The notes under the pieces: generated by a model
Told to the model about the DNA's origin: nothing
What the model saw: the letters and a program-made list of their open reading frames with translations, nothing else
The model's database searches: none
Source: Hygrocybe punicea
Taxonomy: Eukaryota; Basidiomycota; Agaricomycetes; Agaricales; Hygrophoraceae
DNA: 64,000 nucleotides
Reading direction: 5' to 3'
NCBI GenBank assembly: GCA_963556145.1
Contig: OY744466.1
Location: 5,999,820 to 6,063,819, forward strand
Position numbers and translations under genes: made by a program
Shown: one piece after another, positions 21,603 to 31,628 of the stretch
How the letters are laid out: the number at the start of each line of letters is the position of its first letter
How positions within the stretch are numbered: the first letter of the stretch is position 1

Positions 21603-23538
21603 ATGGCCGACCATGATAGTACCAATACCCAAGACAGGATTCTTACCTTTCGGACTATCACTACGTTGTTGGAGATCCTCCAGTGTCTCAATGCGCCAAG
21701 AGACCATCGGCAATTCCCGCTGCTGAGGGGATACAGCACTTTCACTACGAACTCGGACCACGATGAATGTCTTGCTGCTCTTGCCACGCTCCTGGCTAGG
21801 GACCGTGAATTCACCGCGGTATCAATCACCCAAAAGCAGAATGCTGTTTGGGAACTGACCGTTTGCCATCATGAAGAGCGGCCCAAGGCTACAGCTACAA
21901 CCATTCCCAGCCCTCAGATGACTGCCAGTGACGCTCGCTCCTCAACGATTAGGGCAGAGGAATTCTCCATTCTAACTCCAGACGCATGTGACATCGACCC
22001 GTCCAATCCTTTTCCATATATAAGAAAGACGTGGTAAGTACTCAATGTCTATGCCAACAAATTTTCTTTCTCACACATTGTACTAGGACTTCACAGTCAT
22101 ACCAAGGACATGCAGCTGCAATTGCTCGCCTTTTCGGTTTACACGCACTCTCTCCGGAGAAGATAGGCATCTTCGTCTATGTAACCTCCAATGCCTATCC
22201 CATGATACTTCGTCGAATTCAACACCCAAATTATTCTTTGCCGTTTCTCAACCCCCTTTTAACTACCCAAAATTATTATCACCAGCGTCCGTTTCCAAAA
22301 GACAAACCGTTGCTTCCTCGAGATATCACCTTTATCAAAACCTTCTCAGAGCCTGACATCCAATACATTCTGGAATTTTCGATAACCGACTTCCCTAACC
22401 TCATGGCCGCGGTGAATAGCTACCAACCGAATGCGACCCCTCCCTGCATTTATACCGATATAACCTGCCCCGAGTTTCATCAGCTACTATGCCATCTGCT
22501 TCGTAAATTCATGGAGTTTCTTCAGGTGCTCGACAAATACACCGCTCGTACATTGTCAGATGACGATATGAAACTTTTCGAAATCGCAGCTTATCGCGCT
22601 ACAATTTGCGGAATGGCCCTCCGAGATCTCGTTTTTTCCTCCTATTTAGAGGACCATTTGAACAGAATGGAGCTTCCTGACCCTCAGAATGGAGTGGATA
22701 CGAATGTAGAGGATGGTTATTGGGATGCAGAACTTCTGGATGTTCAAGTATCGGGAATTCACATCGGGGAACCTTCCATAGCCGACTCATATACACGTTG
22801 GTTGCGTTTGCAGGTGGTTCAATTTGAAGCTGTTAGCAAACTCCTTGCATTCACGTCTAGTCGGAACCCAATGTCCTTCTCTCTCAAAGTCGTTGGCAAT
22901 CATTATACAGGGACACAAATGCGTCCTTGGAAACAGGTTATCGAAGAAATCATGTCCCTCCCCGGTATCAGTCATCCGTCTAACTGCTCTGCGCAGGATG
23001 CCATCGTAGCAATCGAGAAATTAGTCTCGACAAACGCGATGTTCCAAAATTTCTTAAACATTCACATGGCGAATGGTGAAAACTTCTACGGGACGCTGCA
23101 TTGCGCAGCTAGCATGGCGACTATCCATCAGGCTACATCTGCAGTAAGTGCTATATTTAATATCTCAGCTGTATGTTAATCTGATGTTATTCTGCGATAT
23201 AGCCTGCAGACAATGTTGTTGGGTTATCCAATCAATGTTGCCGTGCCTGTTCGCACTTGTTCTCTCTTTTGGGAGTTCGTGAAGCACAGTTCTTTGAAGT
23301 CCTGGCTCCGAGCCAAAGATTTACCGCATGCACACTGCCATTGTCGCTGCCGGTTCAAATACTTGAATCAATGATTACTTTCTTTGGGAAGGAGTTGAAA
23401 CGCCTCATACTGGATATGGATGTCTCATCGCGCGTTTCGCATTTTGTTTCAGATTCACCGGAAATGACCACCAATATGACTTTCTTTAGTTCTTTCTTCG
23501 ATAAGATCCTTAACATTATGCGCCTGCAATCAGCTTGA
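21603..23538 (+). CDS. OTT_1508-type deaminase-like protein, copy 4, intact but Glu-less
   Basis: Exons 21603-22033, 22087-23143 and 23203-23538 total 1824 nt (607 aa), all in frame. The family blocks are all present: RILTFRTITTLLEIL, LLARDREFTAV, WELTVCHHEERPK, SFLPFLN-like SLPFLNPL, CPEFHQLLCHLLRKFMEFL, TRWLRLQVVQFEA, then GTLHCAAS and GLSNQCCRACSHL. Compared with copy 3 (HCE...CCPIC) the His and three Cys zinc ligands are kept, but the catalytic Glu is Ala. It is therefore probably a zinc-binding pseudoenzyme; what it binds is unknown. The C-terminal segment LESMITFFGKELKRLIL is shared by all full copies. Confidence 0.75.
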
Positions 23539-24414
23539 ATGTACTAGTAGTAGGCAATAAATATTTCATTTTCACTCCCAAACCTTTAGTAAAAGAATAA
23601 GGATGATTGCAAACATCACAATGTCAGCCTAGAAGAGGTTCCATACAGCGCGTTACATAGCATCAGGAAAACCTGATATTACTTATTCTTACTTAATGCG
23701 ACTTAAATTATCTTGAAATTTAAATCAAGACAATTCAAGTAAAACTGAATTAAGACACGCTGTCTTGGCCTAAGTAGGTACAGTTTATTGATCCTACCTT
23801 AATTTCACTTAGTTTCTGATCAAGACCAATTAAGACGACGAATCAATTGACCAAGATCCTGCATGGCTGGATTAAGAATGGCTAAATCAAGACGGTAAAA
23901 TTTACTAAGAGAAATCAAGACGTGAAAAATCAAGTGGCATAAAATGAATGAAATAGTACCGGCATAACACAGAGACTCGGAGTTGCGAAAAGGACAGCAA
24001 TAGGTGGAAACTTGAATGAGGAAAGGCCCGGGTATACTAGTAGGGCCCCATAGCAACCATGACGCCGGCAAGCTAGAAGGGAACGTCGGCGGCTGTGGAC
24101 CTGTCAACTTTTGAAAGCCAGGGTGAAGATGATGTGAGCTCACATGTTTTTCGGGGCCTTGCCTTGTTTTCGGGCACAGTAGGAATTGCAAAGCACATAG
24201 TAGCCAGATAAAAGGTGTAGACGGGGCATAGTGGCATAGATTTTTCTCTTCCTCCAGAGGAAAGGCATGGGCGGCGGCGAGGGTCATAAAAAATGGTAAT
24301 TGACGGTGGATAACACGAGAGCGGTGGCGGTGGAGATAACATTGCGCACAAAAAAAACTGTACATTATTGATCAAGAAATTACAACTTGAATTAAACGAA
24401 GGGCTTACATTCAC

Positions 24415-25527
24415 CTATTCGACGTCCGAAGTATCTGAGATATCCATCAAATTAGCCCGAATATCACCTTCGTCATTCTCATCGAGAGATCTCTTCGCGT
24501 GGGCTCTGGGAAACGGTCGCGAGGGGTCGCGAGGGCCAGGGAGCGAGGCTGGGGGTCCTAACGAACGTACGCGAGTGGGTTGGGGTTGCCGGAGTAGGTG
24601 GTCGCGGCGGCGATTCGTTTGGGTCCGTGGGGGGTGCACGTCGCTGTTGGGGTCGATAGCGGGGTGGTACGCGACCAAACGAGGGCGTGTGGGGGGCTGG
24701 GGTGACTCGTTTGTGTTCCTACGGGTCCAGGGCAGTCGCCACGGTCGAGAACGAGGCCGCGGGGAACTGAACGAGGGCTCATGGGGCCGGGTATGTGCAA
24801 GAAACCGGCCGGGGTGTGGTGACGTGGCGGAACGCGGTGGGGGTCTGGGAACGGTGGGCACGGTGGTATTGGATCGAGGTGGGGTGCTCCGGGATGGTGA
24901 ACGGGTGGGCCGCGAGCTTCGTGAGTCGGTCCGGGGCTCGGTATGTTGGCAGAACGGGGCCGCGCGATGGTGACGTGGCGCGTGGCCTGGGTGTTTGAAA
25001 ACGACGGCGGGGCTCGTTTGGCGCAACGGAGGGGAACGGGGGGGTCCTGGCCGGTGGAACGAGGATGCGGGGAGTCGAATGAGTGTGGGCTGGGCTGGGG
25101 TACACGAAGGAACGGGGGTGCAACGTTGGTGACGTGGCGGATCCGTGTGGTGACCAACAAGGGCGGGACGGCTTCGTTTGGGGCAACGAAGCGCCGTGGG
25201 GGGTTTTGCCAGGTGGAACGCGGGCACGGGGGGTCGAATGAGTGTGGGTTGGGCTGGGGTACGCAAAGAAACGGGGGTCCAACGGGGAAAACATGGCGGA
25301 TCCGTGGTGTGACCAAAAAGGCCGGCGTCCACGGATTTGGGGTGGCATAGGCGAGCGCGGAACTCTGGTACGTCGAACGAGGGTCCGTGGGGTTGGAGGG
25401 GCCTGCCTGGGGCTGGGAATGATGAAAGAAAACAAAAATGAAATGAAAAAAAAACGGGGGGGTCGAAAATGTGACGTAGCCTGCCGCTTGGGTGTTGAGA
25501 AGGGTCGCGGGCGCGTTTTTGGGTCAA
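24415..25527 (-). repeat. GC-rich degenerate tandem repeat with long open frames
   Basis: Blocks about 155-165 bp long recur (for example GGCGGATCCGTG at about 25137 and 25297, with GTGGTGACGTGGCG-like text further left near 24820 and 24970). Because stops are rare in this GC-rich DNA, three minus-strand and several plus-strand frames stay open. The longest (370 aa) is Pro/Arg/His-rich with PAQPTLIR repeated and an acidic tail (DENDEGDIRANLMDISDTSD). That tail looks protein-like, but there is no known domain. I treat it as a repeat with an uncertain ORF. Confidence 0.45.
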
Positions 25528-26039
25528 CGGGGGGCGACGCGGGGCCCTATTGGGCTGAACATGAGCGCCGGGGGGTAACTGGGGTGTTGTACGGCCGTGA
25601 ATGAAGGGAAAATCCGGGTTTCCGCAGCGTTGGGTGGTGAGGCCGAAAAAAGTCGTTTCGCGAGAAAAATGATGAAAAAAGAGGAAGACGCAGAGAAGAA
25701 GAGATCCGTGGGTCGAATAGCACTCTCATCACCACATTGGAGTGGTACCTCGGGGGCTCACGCAGGACTCGAGGGCAAGTCGACTGGATAGGAAGGATCG
25801 ACTGACTACATCTGGAAGGCTACTAACTAGGTCAAACCGTGGGAACCTGATCACGTGACTGACCAGGCACAACTATACAGTGTCGATCGAGTCGATTTGA
25901 GGCCCTTGGCCAGATGCTACTAATAAATCAATTTTGATAAACTTGCTGCATCCAGGGTTGATTTCACAAATCGTGGGATGCTTCAGGGTTCAGTTCTGTC
26001 TGATGTGTTACGTTTGTACCATTTTTGGTCTGTATCTTC

Positions 26040-27171
26040 CAAGGGGGTGGCGGAACCCGAATCCCGCACCTGAGGTAGGGGGGGGGGGGGTCAGCCAGCG
26101 GGCCGATTTTTTTTTTTGAACTCCGGGGGTTTTGAGCTAGTTTGGCAGGGCAATTGCCCTATTCATGCCTGAGAAGTAGTAATAGAAGCAAATGACACGT
26201 CCTATGAGTAAGACCAGTGAACGAACCCTATTAACTTGCGTAACCATACAAAATGGCCAAGAAAAAAGAGTACGTGACAATAACTTCTACTCTGTACACA
26301 TTGAACTCAGAGCTTGGATTACACTTAGTCACACAAATCAATACACAACAGAGACCCAGCTACCATGTCCCGATTGTGGAGAAGTCATTCGAGTGGGCAC
26401 CGCTGGCCCTAAAAATTTGGAAATTCATCGCAGGTCCAGGGCATGTCAAGCGGCACAAGCTGTTTGCAAACAAGAGGCACACGGTGGCTTGTTTAAAAGG
26501 CGGAAAGAAAGACCAGATGCATCTCTGCTCACCTTCTTTGGATCGCAGCAAGTGCTCAATCCATGCACAGTGTCGGCACCCTCACTTGTCCATGCACCGC
26601 CTATTGATCTCGTAGCGTTGGCATCAGCATCAGAAAAGGTTAACGCTGAACACAACTCCATACCGCCATGTGTGATTGCGGGACGCCTACTCCGAGAACT
26701 CGATCAAAAGAAGAGGAAGATTCCCAAATCCACCCCCCTTGCAGATGCAGATCATCCCTTGGCGGTGTTCTCCGGCGATCCAGCGGCTTGCATTGACCCA
26801 GACAAGGACGACTGGGAAGACCTCTTGAACCCAATGATGAAGCGGGCATTCGACTGGGGGTCAAATTCAGAGAATAGTCAGCTGAACGAAATCGCACGAC
26901 GTGGGAAGAATGGAATAGATGGATTTCACAACTTCATTGAATATTTCGTGATACACCGTGGTCTGCAGGGCGCACTAATTGAAGAATTGGTCATGCCCCA
27001 GTTGTCGAGGAAGCAGGAATAAACGTCGTCGCACATAGTTATGGATAAAATTATATGTCATGTGCAAATAATTGCCTTTTTGAGAAGGAGGGGGGGGGGG
27101 GGGGGTGGTCTCGGGTCTTGAAAAAATAAATATGAGGGTATATCGGAGCTTCGCGTTCCGCCACCCCCTTG
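26040..27171. mobile_element. hAT-type DNA transposon, non-autonomous, with 8-bp target duplication
   Basis: Perfect 17-bp terminal inverted repeats: CAAGGGGGTGGCGGAAC at 26040-26056 and its reverse complement at 27155-27171. They are flanked directly by the 8-bp duplication GTATCTTC (26032-26039 and 27172-27179). An 8-bp duplication and CA(A/G)GG ends are the hallmarks of the hAT superfamily. It carries one zinc-finger gene (26192-27022) and no hAT transposase. Poly-G runs lie just inside both ends (about 26079-26090 and 27091-27106). It is inserted about 30 bp upstream of an exon of a decayed transposon gene, inside the larger composite element. Confidence 0.85.
26192..27022 (+). CDS. C2HC zinc-finger protein carried inside the hAT element
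   Basis: A single uninterrupted frame of 276 aa. A zinc-finger-like motif lies at about residues 58-85: CPDCGEVIRVGT, then NLEIHRRSRAC, that is CxxC...HxxxxxC. It is followed by a basic patch (KRRKERPD), LLTFFG, a Pro/Ser linker and an acidic/hydrophobic C-terminus. Similar finger-plus-SLLxFF N-termini occur in agaricomycete transposon proteins. There is no DDE or dimerisation domain, so it cannot be the transposase. It could be a captured DNA-binding fragment or a short regulator. The gene fills most of the element. Confidence 0.55.
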   Translation: MTRPMSKTSERTLLTCVTIQNGQEKRVRDNNFYSVHIELRAWITLSHTNQYTTETQLPCPDCGEVIRVGTAGPKNLEIHRRSRACQAAQAVCKQEAHGGLFKRRKERPDASLLTFFGSQQVLNPCTVSAPSLVHAPPIDLVALASASEKVNAEHNSIPPCVIAGRLLRELDQKKRKIPKSTPLADADHPLAVFSGDPAACIDPDKDDWEDLLNPMMKRAFDWGSNSENSQLNEIARRGKNGIDGFHNFIEYFVIHRGLQGALIEELVMPQLSRKQE

Positions 27172-27211
27172 GTATCTTCTATTGAAGTCTGACAAACCTT
27201 GCATTTCTAGG

Positions 27212-28037
27212 GTCCCTTATTACTGATCACACAGATATTGCTGCTTCCAACCTCAATGGAGATGATGTGGAGGAAGATGGTGTTGTTGTTGGGCCAAGGG
27301 TTCTTGCTCATGTTGACATGGGCAAAACAATTCATATGTTGCCATGTCAGTTTCTTGAATATTTCTGATGTGAAACAAAAGAACGCAAAAGGTCTATTGC
27401 CCAGCTGGCCCAAGAAATCAATCAACCCTATCTCCCAATTCTTATCCGCAAATTTCTGTTTGATCAGCTTCACCCACATGGCCCTCTCTCATCATCTGAA
27501 GTACCTCTTTCCACATGCCCAATTGTCAATGGGAAGATTTCTGTTTATTATTCAGCCTGTGCAACATTTTTTGCACCAAGTGATCTTAGTGGTATTGGAG
27601 GTATGCGATGTGAACATATTCATGCAACACCATCATGGCGATCGAGCTATCCATGGTACGACTGTGTTTTTGTTGACTCCAACCCAACTCAGGATGGAAT
27701 GCGTGGCCTTGATGTTGTCCGTATACTCCTATTTTTTTCCTTCAAATTCCACAGCAAATTCTACTCTTGTGCTCTGGTCCACTGGTACTCACGCATTGGA
27801 GATGAGCCTGATGAAGACACCGGCATGTGGATTGTCCAACCAGAGACAGATAGTGAAGGAGACCCTTATGTCACAGTTATTCACCTTGATTGCATTATCC
27901 GTGCAGCTCACCTGATTGGGATTTGTGGTGAAGATTTTATTCCTCGTGGTTTGCAATTTCATCAATCTCTTGATGCCTTCCACAGCTTTTATGTTAACAA
28001 ATTTGTTGACCACCATGCTTTTGAAATAGCATTTTGA
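27212..28037 (+). pseudogene. C-terminal module of an agaricomycete transposon gene
   Basis: Begins after a normal acceptor (TTTCTAG) at 27211. Readable text: ITDHTDIAASNLNGDD, RKFLFDQLHPHGPL, GKISVYYSACATFFAPSDLS, GGMRCEHIHATPSWR, YDCVFVDSN, GMRGLDVVRILLFFSF, CALVHWYSRIGDEPDEDTGM and, at the end, FYVNKFVDHHAFEIAF. This block is common at the C-terminus of large agaricomycete transposon-linked proteins, often after a CxxC finger like the one at 26192. An in-frame TGA lies at 27366-27368. The 5' exons were not found. Exact transposon class not settled. Confidence 0.5.
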
Positions 28038-28124
28038 TTGTTGAATTACTTTTTATATATTGTTTGATAGTTTGTGAATAGTTCTGGTGTTATCTCATTA
28101 TTGTATCATGTTCTATGGACCAGA

Positions 28125-29260
28125 TCAATAAGATGTGAAATGGGTATACCATAGGTCCAAAATCCCAACACTGCACCCATACCCATCCCACTGGCAGACA
28201 CCTTGTGAATGATGTCCACATGTCAATCGATGCACTCTGTATGTGTTTGTAAGGTTGAAATGGAAACAGGGAGCCAGGGACTTGTCACCTGTATTCTCTG
28301 TTGTCCTTGTTGCAAGCGTTTGACCATCAACACCCCACCTGATAAGCTCAACCTCATTGACAAGTGCATCTGACAAGCTCAGCTGAAGAAATGTGGATCC
28401 TCTCACCAGCAGCATATGGATTTGGCATCCACCCCCACACAGTGTCCGACCGCCTTGGGCATATGGATTGGGAGTTTGCGAATGTCTACTTGAACCACCA
28501 TAAGAGGTTCCAGAGAAACTGCCGGAGCTCCCTCCTTCAAGGAGCTCTAATTTTCTGTTAGGTCTAGATGCACATGAGATTGATACAAGTGAAAACACTA
28601 CAAAAAAAGCAACCAAGCTTAGAGTCGTCTGAAAAGTTTCTCTTTCTCAATGGTGATGACCTTGTTGCCCGTGCATAGTTCAACACAAGCAATGGGACCA
28701 TTGGTATCTTTGATAGCACCCACATAGCCTTTGTGCGAACCCTTGACAACCATGACCATAACACCTATCAGCCGATCTCATGGCCCTCATCCCATGTTTC
28801 CAGAGCCGACCATACCTCCAGTCGGGGCTGCAAACATCAGATTCATTTTCGAGAGATCACTTCTGCCTGTCTTCACCAGGTTACCCTTCGGTGCTAAAGA
28901 TACCAAAGATTGAGCATGTGTAATGAACACGCCACCATTTTCAATGATGTCCCGATTATGAAGGGATGCAAAAAATGATTGATGGATATGAAGGACTCAT
29001 CCTTTTCGGCCCTACAGAATTATCAATCAAGGTAAAGGAGCTATCTCTCAACATTTGCGGAACCTCACCGTCAATTTCCTTCATGTTATCATTGATTCGT
29101 GGCTTGTGACCTTCAGAATCGGTTGCAATAGCTCTGCTAGAATCTTGATGCATCGAGATCAGATGAGGTTGAACAAGTCGAATTTGACCATTTTGATCCA
29201 GCACATGGAAGGAGTCCCTGTCGGTGTTGAATATGACGCCGACAGTTTGCATGCTGTACC
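28125..29260 (-). pseudogene. SPT5 transcription elongation factor fragment (KOW and C-terminal repeats)
   Basis: On the minus strand: [20 protein letters not shown] and RLVQPHLIS, then NGGVFITHAQSLVSLAPKGNL, then VVKGSHKGYVGAIKDTNG and GNKVITIEKEKLF, then TPNPYAQGGRT. These are the inter-KOW linker, late KOW domains and first C-terminal repeats of eukaryotic Spt5, the RNA polymerase II pausing and elongation factor. Damage includes frameshifts and stops. Two TGA codons near 28765-28780 sit where Arg (CGA/CGG) is usual, in the GRGPRDR-like stretch, consistent with C-to-T change. The NGN domain and early KOWs are missing. Its place between a transposon gene and a minisatellite, inside the inverted ends of the composite element, suggests capture. 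Confidence 0.75.
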
Positions 29261-29516
29261 AAGTCTAATGTCAGGCCACCTGACATTTGCCATTGTTGCC
29301 ATGGCCATCCCTTGGTGTTGGCCTATATGAGCAAGAGCTGCAGCGGGGGCACCAGTAGTCAGGATGTAATAATAATCTGCAAAAACTCATGGAAGGGCAT
29401 GGGTGAACCCACTCATGCCCGATGCAACTCATGCCATTGCTGCCATCCATGTTCACTTGCCATCTGGGAGCCTCCACATGGTCATGGGTGGTCTAAAATG
29501 GGGGGAAAGGTTAGGT

Positions 29517-30720
29517 GGCCATCCCCTCATGGCCATCCCCTCATCCCCTCATCCCCTCATCCCCTCAACCCCATCTCCCTCTCCCCTCATCTCCCCCTCT
29601 GCCTCTCCCCTCATCTCCCCATCTCCCTCTCCCCTCATCTCATCTGCCTCTCCTCTCATCTCCCCATCTCCCCATCTCCCCATCCCCATCTCCCCATCCC
29701 CTCATCTCTCCATCCCCTCATCTCCCTATTCCCTCATGCCCATCTCCCCATCTCCCCAACCCCTCATCCCCAACCCCTCATCCCCATCTCCTCATCTCCC
29801 CATCCCCTCATCTCTCCATCCCCTCATCTCCCTATTCCCTCATGCCCATCTCCCCATCTCCCCAACCCCTCATCCCCAACCCCTCATCCCCATCTCCTCA
29901 TCTCCCCATCCCCTCATCTCTCCATCCCCTCATCTCCCTATTCCCTCATGCCCATCTCCCCATCTCCCCAACCCCTCATCCCCAACCCCTCATCCCCATC
30001 TCCTCATCTCCCCATCCCCTCATCTCTCCATCCCCTCATCTCCCTATTCCCTCATGCCCATCCCCTCATGCCCATCCCCTCATCCCCATCCCCTCATCCC
30101 CATCTCCTCATCTCCCCATCCCCTCATCTCTCCATCCCCTCATCTCCCTATTCCCTCATGCCCATCCCCTCATGCCCATCCCCTCATGCCCATCCCCTCA
30201 TCCCCATCCCCTCATCTCTCCATCCCCTCATCTCCCTATTCCCTCATGCCCATCCCCTCATGCCCATCCCCTCATGCCCATCCCCTCATGCCCATCCCCA
30301 TCTCCCCATCCCCATCTCCCCATTCCCTCATCCCCATCCCCTCATCCCCATCCCCTCATCCCCATTCCCTCATCCCCATCCCCTCATCCCCATCCCCTCA
30401 TCCCCATCCCCTCATCCCCATCCCCTCATCCCCATCCCCTCATCCCCATCCCCTCATCCCCATCCCCTCATCCCCATCCCCTCATCCCCATCCCCTCATC
30501 CCCATCCCCCCATCCCCTCATCCCCATCCCCCCATTCCCTCATCCCCATTCCCCCATCCCCTCATCCCATCTCTCATTCAGAGTCCCCCATCCCCTCCTC
30601 CCCTCCTCCCCATCTCCCCATCTCCATCTCCCCATCTCCATCTCCCCATTCCCTCATCTCCATCCCCTCATCCCCATCCCCTCATCCCCATCCCCTCATC
30701 CCCCCCATCCCCTCTGTGCA
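29517..30720 (+). repeat. Minisatellite of CCCCTCATCCCCAT-type units, about 1.2 kb
   Basis: 12-14 bp units (CATCCCCTCATCCC) with higher-order blocks of roughly 110-130 bp (CCCTATTCCCTCATGCCCATC recurs at least six times). The plus strand is almost free of G, giving strong strand asymmetry. All three plus frames stay open for more than 400 codons only because the unit has no stop; the predicted Ser/Pro/His proteins are artefacts. Confidence 0.9.
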
Positions 30721-31628
30721 TCTTCCCCACTGCCAGTGGCAGGCCATCATCCCCTCACTTAGAGCAGTGACTTAGAGTTGTCTTGATGAAGTAGGATTCT
30801 TAGTTGTCCTTTATGCTACTTATAGTTCTTTTTCATCTTGAATTGTACTTGATTACTGCTATTAACTTATTCTGCACTTGACATGAAGGACATCAAGTGT
30901 GGGTCAAGACTAAATGACCGTCTTGATCGTCTTAGTCATCTTAATCTGGAGATCAAGATGATTAAGTAAAATTAAGTAAAATCAGGTTTTACTGATGTAT
31001 TGGGAACTTACATTTCGAGGTAACGTACTCTATCGTTTTTAAAACAGCTGTAATAATGAGCATGCACGCGTACTTTCGTATTGCAAAGTATGGCCATCTC
31101 ATGTTGCGATTCAGGGACACACTTTGCACAGGCCCACCTGGAGGTCCATTCCCATGTCCAGGCCAGATAACTTGACCTATGCACGATTAGAATAGTACTT
31201 GCTGTGCATGAGAACTTTGACGCCAGGATGACGGGAGCAAGAAGGGCGTGGCAGGGACAGGGAGAGAGGAGGAGAGGGGGAAGCTTGGAGGCTTCGGTTG
31301 GATTAAGGGATCCTGGGCTGTCGGTTGTGTTTGGAGGAAGGTTCCAGCTTGAGGAGTGAGGAGGCCTGCATTGCAGGCATGACATCTACGACATCCTTTT
31401 CTGGCTCATCGTTGAGAACAGTCATCGTTGTCAAAGATTGTTGTAGAGGTGATAGAGACCTCTGGTACGCATAGTGGTAGGCTCGTGAGTGGATGGAGAA
31501 GATGACAAAGGGTTGGCTTATGGGGCCATGATCGTCTGCATGTAGTAGTTTTTGGCTGGGACTCCGAGTTGAAAGGAGAGATAATGGAGGCAAGGGAAAG
31601 CAGGTTCCCGTAGGCAGAAGCGGAGGAG

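Larger units (their letters stand above)
23661..30997. mobile_element. Probable composite DNA transposon, about 7.3 kb, with inverted ends
   Basis: The left end (CATCAGGAAAACCTGATATT at 23661) and the reverse complement of the right end (CATCAGTAAAACCTGATTTT, ending at 30997) match over about 36 bp with few differences. Subterminal TCAAGAC/GTCTTGA motifs crowd both ends (23720-23960 and 30780-30960). Inside lie a tandem repeat, a nested hAT element, the 3' part of a transposon gene, an SPT5 fragment and a minisatellite. No clear target-site duplication was found, so two separate inverted copies of a short element are an alternative. Confidence 0.5.

Noticed and set aside
29312..30775. Three overlapping open frames of 415-487 codons rich in Ser, Pro and His
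   Set aside because: They are only the translation of a 12-14 bp minisatellite without stop codons; all three frames are open and none has a unique domain.
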